From CAYONP01 sp964405335 (GTDB taxonomy: Bacteria; Armatimonadota; UBA10988), in contig CAYONP010000003.1 in NCBI GenBank assembly GCA_964405335.1, positions 1 to 64,000 on the forward strand: 64,000 bases of DNA, written 5' to 3'. Positions 52,647 through 60,629 of this stretch are shown piece after piece (position 1 is the stretch's first letter; every line of letters starts with the position of its first letter). The notes beneath the pieces are model-generated. The model made no database searches, was not told the DNA's origin, and was given only the letters and a program-made list of their open reading frames with translations. The translations under genes were made by a program, and so were the position numbers.

Positions 52647-53390
52647 TCAATCGACCAGGAAGACGACGGTCAGCGCCTTGACGAAGCCGTTGCGCTCGTT
52701 CTCGAACAGGATCCGCTGCGCGTCGGCGTCGGAGATGACCGCGTCGGCCCGGAAGTTGCCCTCGATCCCGATTGCGCGGATGAACAGCGGTTCGGCGCCG
52801 GCGCGGCAGAGCGTGGGGTTGAGCGCCTCGCTGACGTTACCCAGGTAGCCGACCAGGCCCAGCTCGTCGATCACCGCCGGGTCGACATTGACGGTGCCCC
52901 ACACCTCGGTGCCGTCGGCGGTGAAGATCCGCGGCCCGCGGGCGCGGCGGATGTCGAATCCGCGGCAGTCGACCACCAGGCCGGTATAGGGCGGATCGGT
53001 CTGCGGCAGCGGCTCGAGCTCGACCGGCGCGCCGGCAGCCGGGCCGCCCGGTCGTTCGGTCGCGCCGCCCGCGCCGGTGGGTAGGTCGCCGTTCTTGTCG
53101 GCCACGCCGATGCGGACCGGGGTGAACCAATCGGGCGGCAGGGCTGCGGCCGGCTCGGTGCCCGAGGTGTCAACCAGGCTGCCGACGATGCGGATGCCCG
53201 TGCCGTCGCGCGGCGCTCCGGTCAGGCTGCCGGCCAGCCCGCCGCCGGGGTTGTGCCCGCCGACCAGCCCGCGCAGCTTGACCGCATTGCGCAGGGCAAC
53301 GATGCGCGGACCGGTGTAGCTGCCCTGCGCCAGCGCGCCCATCGAGGCCAACAGCCACACCCCCACGGCCAGCCACCGCGGCCCGATCAT
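52647..53390 (-). CDS. Exported protein of unknown function (LPP20/FlgP-like C-terminal domain)
   Basis: This 247-residue protein has a signal peptide (MIGPRWLAVGVWLLASMGALAQG). The N-terminal part is Gly/Pro/Thr-rich and low in structure. The C-terminal 110 residues read YTGLVVDCRGFDIRRARGPRIF, EVWGTVNVDPAVIDELGLVGYLGN, then ISDADAQRILFENERNGFVKALTVVFLVD, which resembles the soluble domain seen in LPP20/FlgP-type proteins and related exported proteins. ATG 53390 has GGGAG upstream. It is 34 bp from the TMEM14 gene on the same strand. The assignment is tentative. Confidence 0.6.
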   Translation of the reverse strand: MIGPRWLAVGVWLLASMGALAQGSYTGPRIVALRNAVKLRGLVGGHNPGGGLAGSLTGAPRDGTGIRIVGSLVDTSGTEPAAALPPDWFTPVRIGVADKNGDLPTGAGGATERPGGPAAGAPVELEPLPQTDPPYTGLVVDCRGFDIRRARGPRIFTADGTEVWGTVNVDPAVIDELGLVGYLGNVSEALNPTLCRAGAEPLFIRAIGIEGNFRADAVISDADAQRILFENERNGFVKALTVVFLVD

Positions 53391-53520
53391 ACCCGGCTCC
53401 CGAAACGTCCCAGCCCCACAACGCACCCGCGCCGACCGACATTCTAACCGCAATCCGCTCGCAACGCCGGGATGACCCGGGTCACACCCCATCGGTGTTC
53501 ACGTTGTGCTCCAAGCAGCC

Positions 53521-53745
53521 CTCTCGGCGCCACTGGTAGGGCCCGTTCGCCGAACGGGCCGGCGGCTCGACCTAACCCTCCCCAACCCCCGTAGACACTC
53601 ACGTTAAGCCCCCAGAAAGCCCTCTCGGTGCCACTGGCGGCTTGCTCGCCAGTGCTGCCGACGAGCTGCTGGACAGCACTGGCGGTCAAGCCGCCAGTGG
53701 CACCGAGAGATGGCCGCCAGTGGCACCGAGAGGTGGCGGCCTACA
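53521..53745. repeat. Palindromic repeat cluster before dtd
   Basis: CTCTCGGTGCCACTGGCGGC with TTG (53622-53644) is repeated as an exact reverse complement at 53687-53709. A further direct copy of the right arm (CCGCCAGTGGCACCGAGAG) is at 53714-53732, and a related arm at 53521-53536 (CTCTCGGCGCCACTGG). A second hairpin, GCCCGTTCG/CGAACGGGC, lies at about 53541-53560. The cluster fills the 370-bp interval from 53391 to 53759, which holds no gene. Confidence 0.85.
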
Positions 53746-53759
53746 ACGCGTGGTGCCCC

Positions 53760-54209
53760 CTAGAATGCCTTTGTGCTGTCGAGCAGGATGGTCACCGGGC
53801 CGTCGTTGTCGACCTCGACGCGCATCATCGCGCCGAATTCGCCCTCGGCGACGGGCAGGCCGCGGTCGCGCAGCTTGGACACGAAGCGGGCGAACTGCTC
53901 GCGCGCGGTGCCGGGCTCGGCGGCGTGCGAAAAGCTCGGTCGCCGGCCCTTGCGGCAGTCGCCGAAGAGGGTGAACTGGCTGATTGCCAGCACGCCGCCG
54001 CCGACCTCGGTGAGCGAGCGATCGAACCGGCCCGCCTCGTCGGGGAAGAGGCGCAGCGTGGCGACCTTGTCGGCGATCCAGTCGAGGTCGCTGTCGGCGT
54101 CGCCCTCGCCAACGGCGGCGAAGACGACCAGGCCGCGGTCGATCGCCCCGACGGCTCGGCCGTCGACGCTGACCCGCGCGGCGTGGACGCGCTGCAGCAC
54201 GGCTCTCAT
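53760..54209 (-). CDS. dtd: D-aminoacyl-tRNA deacylase
   Basis: This 149-residue enzyme cleaves D-amino acids and glycine from mischarged tRNAs. It has the family opening MRAVLQRVHAARVSVDGRAVG, the active-site SQFTLFGDCRKGRRPSF and the cross-subunit loop NDGPVTILLDS at the end, with the Gly-Pro motif intact. ATG 54209 overlaps the stop of the symporter gene by four bases, so it is co-translated after it. The length matches known Dtd. Confidence 0.97.
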   Translation of the reverse strand: MRAVLQRVHAARVSVDGRAVGAIDRGLVVFAAVGEGDADSDLDWIADKVATLRLFPDEAGRFDRSLTEVGGGVLAISQFTLFGDCRKGRRPSFSHAAEPGTAREQFARFVSKLRDRGLPVAEGEFGAMMRVEVDNDGPVTILLDSTKAF

Positions 54210-55915
54210 CGGTGCAGTTGGGTCACAGCATAGATGATGCCGAGCACCGTCAGCACGCCGACGCAGCCGGCGCCGAAACCGAGCAGCGCCTGCCGGCTCG
54301 GCCGCGGGACGAGGAAGTCGCTGTCGGGCAGCAGCGTATCGTCGGGCGGCGTCTCGCTGCCCTCGGGCAGGCGGCAGGGCTCCTCGTTGTCTTCGTCGGG
54401 GCCGACAGGGGTGCGGATGAGGGCGTAGTAGCGCTCCAGCTTCTCGGCCGGCACGCGGGGCGTGGCCAGGCTGACGCCGATGGTGGCCAGCGCGCCGCCG
54501 GTGAGGTAGATCAGCATCTGCCAGGGCAGGTTGATCTCGGGCACACCCTCTTTGACGAAAACAAAGGCGAGGCTGTCGGGCAGACCCAGCCCGGCGGCCC
54601 ACGGCCCGGCGGCCTTGTGGCTGGCGGCATACATCAGCGCGAAGGTGGTCAAGGTGCCGGCCCATGCGCCGGCGACGGTGGTGCGCCGCCAGTAGAAGCC
54701 GAACCAGAAGGCCAGGCCCATCGCCGCGGCGACCTTCCAGAACAGCTTGAGCCCCTCGATCACGTCGGGCAGGCGATAGGCGATCAGCATCCCGACGCCG
54801 ACCACGGCGACGGCGGCGATGCGGCCGACGAGCAGGTAATGGGCGCGCGGCCGGCCGGGTCGCAGTGGCTTGTAGAGGTTCTCGGTGATCAGGCCGGAGC
54901 TGGCAATCATGAACGCATCGCAGCTCGACATGACGGCGGCGAGCAGCGCGGCGAGGAAGATGCCGAGCAGGCCGTGCGCGGCGCTGGGCAGGAACTCGCG
55001 GGCGACGGCGCCGTAGACCTGGTCGGGCGCGACATCGCGCCCGCTGAAGTGGACGATGGCGGCAAAGCCGACCAGGCACCAGGCGATAGTGCAGAAGCGC
55101 TTGATGATGTTGCCGCCCATGAACCCCCACTGGCCGTCGAGCTCGGTACGTCCGGCGGCGCAGACGCCCATGATGTGCGGCTGGACGACGATGCCGATCA
55201 GGGCGTTGAGCGAGAGCACGGCGACATAGAAGGCGCTGATCTCGCGGGCGGTGACCAGTTGCCACAGGTGCGGGTCGGCGATCTGCTCGCGCAATCCGGC
55301 GAACCCGCCGACGGCGTTGAGGATGAAGGGCAGGAGCATGAACGAGAAGACGATGGTCAACATGCCCTGGATGTAGTCGGTGACAATAGCGGCGCTGAGC
55401 CCGCCCGAGACGCCGTAGATAACGAACAGCAGGGTCATCACGGGGATCATGACGTCGGCGTGGAGCGCGCCGCCCGAGGCGCCCTCGATCAGGGCCGAGG
55501 AGCCCTTGAGCATGGTGCCCATGTTGACCGACATCTGGCTCGCGCCGACGACGGCGAACAGCATCGCCACGCTGCGGTCGTAGCGCAGCTCGAACACGTC
55601 GGCCGTGGTGGTCGCCCGGAAGCGGCGCATGATCGGCGCGATGAGCCAGTAGAACGGTGTGCAGAAGAGCCAGAGCAGCTCCATCCAGATGCCCGAGATG
55701 CCATTGGTGAAGGTCTTCGAGGCGACGCCGACGGCCGAGTCGCTGTGCGTCCCGGCGCCGAAGGCCGAGAAGATCATCATCCCCTTGCCGAACCGCCGCG
55801 GCATGAAGAAGTCGGCGATGCTGTGCACGCTGCGCGCCATCCAGGTGCCGAGCAGCGTCACGCCGCCGAGATAGAGCACCAGCACCACCCAGTCGGCCGC
55901 GTGGAGTCCGCTCAC
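54206..55915 (-). CDS. Sodium/solute symporter family (SSF) transporter
   Basis: This protein of about 569 residues has thirteen or more predicted membrane helices and the SSF pattern: ADWVVLVLYLGGVTLLGTWMARS, FGAGTHSDSAVGVASKTFTNGISGIWMELLW, and LAALLAAVMSSCDAFMIASSGLITENLY, which holds the Na+-site Ser residues, then RIAAVAVVGVGMLIAYRLP. It should import a sugar, nucleoside or organic acid with sodium. The GTG at 55915 is preferred because GGAGAG lies 6 nt upstream and a membrane helix begins right after it. An ATG at 55966 would add 17 mostly basic residues. It is coupled to dtd and divergent from the metallo-hydrolase gene. Confidence 0.9.
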   Translation of the reverse strand: MSGLHAADWVVLVLYLGGVTLLGTWMARSVHSIADFFMPRRFGKGMMIFSAFGAGTHSDSAVGVASKTFTNGISGIWMELLWLFCTPFYWLIAPIMRRFRATTTADVFELRYDRSVAMLFAVVGASQMSVNMGTMLKGSSALIEGASGGALHADVMIPVMTLLFVIYGVSGGLSAAIVTDYIQGMLTIVFSFMLLPFILNAVGGFAGLREQIADPHLWQLVTAREISAFYVAVLSLNALIGIVVQPHIMGVCAAGRTELDGQWGFMGGNIIKRFCTIAWCLVGFAAIVHFSGRDVAPDQVYGAVAREFLPSAAHGLLGIFLAALLAAVMSSCDAFMIASSGLITENLYKPLRPGRPRAHYLLVGRIAAVAVVGVGMLIAYRLPDVIEGLKLFWKVAAAMGLAFWFGFYWRRTTVAGAWAGTLTTFALMYAASHKAAGPWAAGLGLPDSLAFVFVKEGVPEINLPWQMLIYLTGGALATIGVSLATPRVPAEKLERYYALIRTPVGPDEDNEEPCRLPEGSETPPDDTLLPDSDFLVPRPSRQALLGFGAGCVGVLTVLGIIYAVTQLHR

Positions 55916-56011
55916 CGCCAGCTCTCCGAACCGCCCGCTTCGCCGCCGTCGCCGCCGGGCCTTCACGCAGGAGCGGCGTCGCGCGGCGCGAACGCCGCGG
56001 CGGACCTACCG

Positions 56012-56647
56012 ATGACCATCGAGACCCTGACCGGCGGACCGGCGGCGACCAACAGCTACCTGGTCGCCGACGCCGACGGCGTGGCCTGCGTGATCGATCC
56101 GGGTTACGTCGTCGACCAGCTCGAGGCGCTGCGCGACCGGCGCGGCTGGGTGATCGCCGCGGTCGTCGCCACGCACGGCCACTTCGACCATGTCGCCGGC
56201 TGCGCCGAGGCCAAGGAGCGCTGGGCCGCGCCGCTCTGGATGCATCCCGCGGCGGTGCCAGTCGCCCTCAGCGCGCCCGACCATGCCGCCTGGTTCGGCT
56301 GCGACTGCCCGCCCTGCCCGCGGCCCGAACAGACCTTTGCGCACGGCGACCGGTTCGCCGTCGGCGCGCTCGCCTTCGAGGTCCGCCACACGCCGGGCCA
56401 CAGCCCGGGCGGGGTCTGCCTCGTCGCGCCGGGCGTGGCGATCGTCGGCGACACGCTATTTGCCGGCAGCATCGGCCGGTTCGACCTGCCCCACAGCGAC
56501 GGCGAGTTGCTGATGAAGAGCATTGCCGAGCAGCTGATGACCCTGCCCGACGAGACCCGGGTCTATCCCGGTCACGGCGAGCCGACGACCATCGGCGCCG
56601 AGCGGCGGACCAACCCGTTCCGCACCTACTTCGGGGTGGCGGCATGA
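56012..56647 (+). CDS. Metallo-beta-lactamase-fold hydrolase (glyoxalase II-like)
   Basis: This 211-residue protein has the metal motif THGHFDHVAG near residue 54, HTPGHSPGGVCLV near 123-135, GDTLFAGSIGRFDLP near 146 and YPGHGEPTTIGAERRTNPF at the end, all typical of the glyoxalase II-like branch. It is most likely a thioester or related hydrolase in the cytoplasm. The ATG at 56012 lacks a clear ribosome binding site; no better start aligns with the family N-terminus (TNSYLV). Its stop overlaps the lpxC ATG by four bases. Confidence 0.92.
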   Translation: MTIETLTGGPAATNSYLVADADGVACVIDPGYVVDQLEALRDRRGWVIAAVVATHGHFDHVAGCAEAKERWAAPLWMHPAAVPVALSAPDHAAWFGCDCPPCPRPEQTFAHGDRFAVGALAFEVRHTPGHSPGGVCLVAPGVAIVGDTLFAGSIGRFDLPHSDGELLMKSIAEQLMTLPDETRVYPGHGEPTTIGAERRTNPFRTYFGVAA

Positions 56648-57456
56648 GGCGCGCGACGGTCGCGCGGGCGGTCACGCTCGAGGGCGCCGCGGTGCGCACG
56701 CATGGCGGCACCGCGCGGGTGACCATCGCGCCGGGCGAGGCGGGCTTCGTGTTTGTCCGCGACGACACCGGCGCGCGGCTGCCGGCCGATCTCGACCACC
56801 TGGTGCCGGTGCCCAACTGCACCGCGCTGGGCCGCGACGGCCGGCCCGAGGTGCTGTTCTGCGAGCATGTCCTGTCGGCTCTGGTCGGCCTCGGCTACAG
56901 CGCCGCCGAGGTGCACCTCGACGGCCCCGAAATACCGCTCCTCGACGGCAGCGCGCTGCCCTTGGTGGAAGCCCTCGCGACCGCAGGGCGGCAGGCTCTG
57001 CCTGGCGGGCTGGCCCCGCTCCGCCTGAGCGAGCCGGTTCGCTACGAGGCCGAGGGGCAGTGGCTGCTGGCCGAGCCGGCGGAGGAGTGGTCGGTCGCCT
57101 ATCGATTCGAGCACTCGCACCCGCGGATCGCGCACGACGAGGCGGCCTTCGACGCGGCGGTCGACTATGCCGCCGAGATTGCCCCGGCGCGCACCTTCGC
57201 CACGGTGCAGGAGCTGACCGCGCTGCGCGAGGCGGGCCTGATCCGGGGCGGCAGCGAGGCCAACCTGCTGGTCGTCTACGACGATCGGCTCTCGGCGCCG
57301 CTACGGCTGGAGCACGAGTTCGCGACGCACAAGATCCTTGACCTGATCGGCGACCTGGCCCTGCTCGGCCGGCCGGTGCAGGCGCGGCTGACCGCCCATC
57401 GCACCGGCCACAGCGACAACCACGCCTTCGCGCGGCTGCTGGCCGCGCGGGGCTGA
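56644..57456 (+). CDS. lpxC: UDP-3-O-acyl-N-acetylglucosamine deacetylase LpxC
   Basis: This 270-residue zinc enzyme carries out the committed step of lipid A synthesis. Zinc ligands are His75 (in EHVLSALVGLG, with catalytic Glu74), His229 and Asp233 (HKILDLIGDLALLG). The catalytic His256 lies in GHSDNHAF. The GPEIPLLDGSALPLVEAL segment is diagnostic. The protein is somewhat short, with reduced insert regions, compared with about 300 residues in E. coli. It shows that the organism has an LPS-type outer membrane. It is coupled to the hydrolase gene by ATGA, and its stop is 2 bp from the convergent aldolase gene. No fabZ or lpxA follows. Confidence 0.95.
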   Translation: MRRATVARAVTLEGAAVRTHGGTARVTIAPGEAGFVFVRDDTGARLPADLDHLVPVPNCTALGRDGRPEVLFCEHVLSALVGLGYSAAEVHLDGPEIPLLDGSALPLVEALATAGRQALPGGLAPLRLSEPVRYEAEGQWLLAEPAEEWSVAYRFEHSHPRIAHDEAAFDAAVDYAAEIAPARTFATVQELTALREAGLIRGGSEANLLVVYDDRLSAPLRLEHEFATHKILDLIGDLALLGRPVQARLTAHRTGHSDNHAFARLLAARG

Positions 57457-57458
57457 CC

Positions 57459-58367
57459 TCACCAGCTCAGGCCGAACCGCTCGTAGGTCCGCTCGAGTCG
57501 CGCCAGCAGGCGGGCGAAGTACTGCGCTTCGGCCGGGTCGGGTGTGCAGGTCAGGTCACGGGCGCGAGTGCTGTCCAGCACACCGCGGGCCTGGAGGGTG
57601 AGCTTCTCGGGCCGGTGGAAGCTCTCCATGCCGCGCAGCGTGTAGGCCAGGTAGGGGGTCAGCTCGTGGTGCAGCTCGAACGCCGCGTCGGGGTCGCCGG
57701 CCAGCAGTTCGTGCACGCGGACCAGCGCATCGCACGGGCCGAGACCGGGGATGTAGCCGCGGACCAGCTCCGGGTCGAGCTCGGTCATGTAGAGCCCGCC
57801 CCAGCCCTCGAGCACGTCGACGCCGTCGTCGGTCGCCTCGCGGATGGCCGCCGCCTTGGCGTTCAGGCCGGGCTCCTCGAGCTTGACCGCGACGAAGTTC
57901 GGGCAGGCGAGCTTCAGCGCCCGGCAGAACTCCGGGCCGATCGACGTACCGCCGGGGTGAAAGTCCTGGATCATCGCCGGCAGGCCGACGGCGCCGAGCA
58001 CGCGGCCGGCGTAGCGCAGCAGGTCGGCCTCGGCCAGGCTGAACCGGCGGGGCAGGGCGAGGGCGATGAAGTCGGCGCCGGCCGCCTCCATGCGCCGGGC
58101 CAGCTCGGCGGCGACCCGCGCCGAGTCATGATTCGCCTGGGCGACGACGGGGATCCGCCCGCCCGCGGCGTCGACCGCGGCGCCGACCAGCTCGAGCCGC
58201 TCGCCGTCGGTCAGTTTGTAGAACTCGCTGGCGTAGGCGGGCAGGCAGACGGCGCTGGCGCCGCAGCGCCGGGCGAAGCTAACCAGCCGCGGCACGGCGG
58301 CAAGGTCGACCGACTCATCGTTGGCGAAGGCGGTGGGCAGGACCGGAATCACCCCGCGCAGTCTCAT
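57459..58367 (-). CDS. DapA-family Schiff-base aldolase
   Basis: This 302-residue protein is a DapA/N-acetylneuraminate-lyase superfamily TIM barrel: LRGVIPVLPTAFANDESVDL, a substrate-carboxylate loop in AVCLPAYASEFYKLTDGER, VPVVAQANHDSARVAAELARR, and the Schiff-base lysine in FVAVKLEEPG. The usual catalytic Tyr of Y-N-P is replaced by QDFHPGG, as in several non-DapA members. A C-terminal RPEKLTLQARGVL segment is conserved in the family. It probably cleaves or forms a 2-keto acid, not dihydrodipicolinate. ATG 58367 has GGGGAGG upstream. It lies 17 bp after the deacetylase-NAGPA gene. Confidence 0.85.
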   Translation of the reverse strand: MRLRGVIPVLPTAFANDESVDLAAVPRLVSFARRCGASAVCLPAYASEFYKLTDGERLELVGAAVDAAGGRIPVVAQANHDSARVAAELARRMEAAGADFIALALPRRFSLAEADLLRYAGRVLGAVGLPAMIQDFHPGGTSIGPEFCRALKLACPNFVAVKLEEPGLNAKAAAIREATDDGVDVLEGWGGLYMTELDPELVRGYIPGLGPCDALVRVHELLAGDPDAAFELHHELTPYLAYTLRGMESFHRPEKLTLQARGVLDSTRARDLTCTPDPAEAQYFARLLARLERTYERFGLSW

Positions 58368-58384
58368 GTTCCTCCCCGGCAGGT

Positions 58385-60517
58385 TCACTCGTCCACATCG
58401 ACCAGCCGCGTGCGCGGTGGCAGTTGCCGGCGCTGGTCGTCACCGCGGCTCCAGCGGAGCAGGCTGTCGAGCCGCGAGCTGGCGCTGCTGGTCGCGCCGG
58501 TCGCGGGCTGGTCGGGGTCCATCAGCAGGATGATGTGCGGCACCGGCCGCGACGGCTTGGCATCGCTGTGGCCGGTGACGAATATGCTGCCATTGTAATA
58601 GAGCGAGCTGGAGAAGCCCGAGTCGAGCAGCACGGCGTGGTAGACGCCGAGACGGACGAGGCACTCGCCCATCGTCTGGCTCGACTGGCTCGAGGGGCTG
58701 GCGCCGATGACCGGCCGGCCGGCGCGGTCGATCCCGAACCAGGCCCGCCGGCGCGGATCGTGGTGGTCGCCGGTGGCGTAGCGATCATGCTCGTAGCGGC
58801 TCAGCGCCTGGCCGTCCTGGACCAGCCAGGCGCCGCCGATGAAGGCATCGGTGACGCCGGGTAGCAGTCGCTCCATGGCCACCTGCGAGTTCATGCTCCG
58901 CGGATCGAACGGCACGAAGCGCAGCGCCTGTGGGCTGATCAGAACCAGCGGCCGGCCACCCAGGCGCTCGCTCTCTCGCGGCGAGCCGGGCAGGTACCGG
59001 CGGTTGACAAACACGGCGCGCGGCTCGGCGATGCTGCGCCGGCGCCAGACCTCCTCGTCGCGCAGCGAGCCGAGGCTGGCCATCACCGGCCCGATCATCG
59101 CGTTGGCCGTGGCGTGGATGCGGGCCATGCCGAACAACCCGCCGTGGAGGGCCGCCCGCGCGCCGGCCCGGCGCGCCACGTCGGGCACGCCGTAGCGATA
59201 GTCGGCGTGGACGGTGGTCGGCCGGCCGCCGCTGACCCAGCAGATCGGGATGTCGCCGAAGCCGATGTCGACCATCCGGCGGTAGAACCGGATGGGTTGG
59301 CTCAGGTCGGCCTCGGGCCGCATCGGCGGCGCGCCGATGACCATCCGGCCACTGCTGGCGGCCACCGCCTGGGCGAGAATGCTGCCGTCGTAGCGGTTGA
59401 CTTCCATGATGCTCGGCGAGTCGGCCGAGCCGCCGGTGGTCATGGTGAAGGCCGCGATGTAGCCGGCGTTTTTGGCCGCCTGGATGACCCGCTCGTTGCG
59501 GTCGCCGATGGGGTAGCAGAAGAACTGCACCGGCGCGCCGAGCTTCGCCTCGAGGATCTTCTTCGACTCGCGCAGCTCGTAGTCGACCTCGTCGGCCTTC
59601 TTCTCGGTCAAGTACGGGTGGCTCATCGAGTGGCTCTGGAACTCGAACAGCCCGGTGGCGTGCATCTCGGCCATCTCGTCCCAGGTGAGGTGATCTTTCT
59701 TGCCGTGGTACCAGTCGGTCTGCGGCCCGACGCCGACGAACGGCGGGACGATGAAGAAGACCGCCGGCCAACCGCGCGCCTTCAGCCGCGGATAGACGAG
59801 GGTGTAGCAGCTCTTGTAGCCGTCGTCGAAGGTAAGCAGGATCGGCTTGTCGGGCAGCGGGTCGCCGCGAGTGATGTAGTTCCACCACTGGCGCAGCGAG
59901 ATGGGCGTCGCGCCGGTCTGCTCGATCAGCGCCAGGTCGCGCTCAAACTGGTCCAGCGTGTGGTCGAAGCTGACGTCCTTCGGCCCGACGACCACATCGT
60001 GGTACATCATCACCGGCACGTGGGCGAGTCGGGCAATCGGCTCAATCGAACGCGGCTGGAGTGACCGGTCGGTGGCCTTGAAGCGCAGCCACGGCGTGAC
60101 ACTCAGCGGGTCGGGCCCGAGCAGCGGCAAGAACACGTCGCGGAACGAGCTGGCCGGCGGCTCGAGCGCCTGGTACCAGGCGGGCCGCAGCCCCTGCCAC
60201 GGCGGGCGCGGGTGGCGGAGGCCGCGCGGCGGGCCATACCAGCCGAACGACCGGGCGTAGCGCGCGGCCACGGCGTCGTCGCTCGGCTTGAGCTGCCAGG
60301 GCATCACCGGGAAGTGCCACGAGGCGGTCCGCACGCCGAGCCGGCGGAACAAGCGCGGCCAGCCGGTCTCGCCGTCGACCGGGATGCTCAAGCCCGAAAT
60401 GGAGCCGAGCAGGATTGCCGCCGCGACATAGCCGACCGCCTGCCTCATCCGTCGCCGCGTGGCATCGCGGTCGGCCCGGCGGTAGCGTATGGGTTCCTGG
60501 GCATCTAGGGGCTGCAT
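58385..60517 (-). CDS. Membrane-anchored polysaccharide deacetylase fused to a NAGPA domain
   Basis: This protein of about 710 residues has one N-terminal membrane anchor (VGYVAAAILLGSISGLSI). A NodB-type deacetylase domain follows at about 150-400: VPVMMYHDV, ILLTFDDGYKSCYT (catalytic Asp and metal Asp), FQSHSMSHPYLT (metal His pair) and FCYPIGDRNE. The C-terminal part, about 550-690, is a NAGPA-type domain: RYATGDHHDPRRRAWFGIDRAG, GECLVRLGVYHAVLLDSGFSSSLYYNG. It should deacetylate and cleave a GlcNAc-phosphodiester polymer at the outer face of the inner membrane. ATG 60517 lacks a clear ribosome binding site but has an upstream TATCCT box on its strand. It is coupled by 17-bp spacing to the aldolase gene. 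Confidence 0.87.
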   Translation of the reverse strand: MQPLDAQEPIRYRRADRDATRRRMRQAVGYVAAAILLGSISGLSIPVDGETGWPRLFRRLGVRTASWHFPVMPWQLKPSDDAVAARYARSFGWYGPPRGLRHPRPPWQGLRPAWYQALEPPASSFRDVFLPLLGPDPLSVTPWLRFKATDRSLQPRSIEPIARLAHVPVMMYHDVVVGPKDVSFDHTLDQFERDLALIEQTGATPISLRQWWNYITRGDPLPDKPILLTFDDGYKSCYTLVYPRLKARGWPAVFFIVPPFVGVGPQTDWYHGKKDHLTWDEMAEMHATGLFEFQSHSMSHPYLTEKKADEVDYELRESKKILEAKLGAPVQFFCYPIGDRNERVIQAAKNAGYIAAFTMTTGGSADSPSIMEVNRYDGSILAQAVAASSGRMVIGAPPMRPEADLSQPIRFYRRMVDIGFGDIPICWVSGGRPTTVHADYRYGVPDVARRAGARAALHGGLFGMARIHATANAMIGPVMASLGSLRDEEVWRRRSIAEPRAVFVNRRYLPGSPRESERLGGRPLVLISPQALRFVPFDPRSMNSQVAMERLLPGVTDAFIGGAWLVQDGQALSRYEHDRYATGDHHDPRRRAWFGIDRAGRPVIGASPSSQSSQTMGECLVRLGVYHAVLLDSGFSSSLYYNGSIFVTGHSDAKPSRPVPHIILLMDPDQPATGATSSASSRLDSLLRWSRGDDQRRQLPPRTRLVDVDE

Positions 60518-60629
60518 CAACGAGAGGATACCCGACACCTGCGGTGCGGCCAAGAGCGACGGAGGGGCCTGCGCGCCCGCGCCGAACCCCACCGCACCGG
60601 CTCACCGGCCGGCGCGCGGGAGGTTGGTC

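Noticed and set aside
54212..56000. Extra long N-terminal reading of the metallo-hydrolase
   Set aside because: It is the antisense frame of the sodium symporter gene; the real protein starts at ATG 56012, where the family begins.
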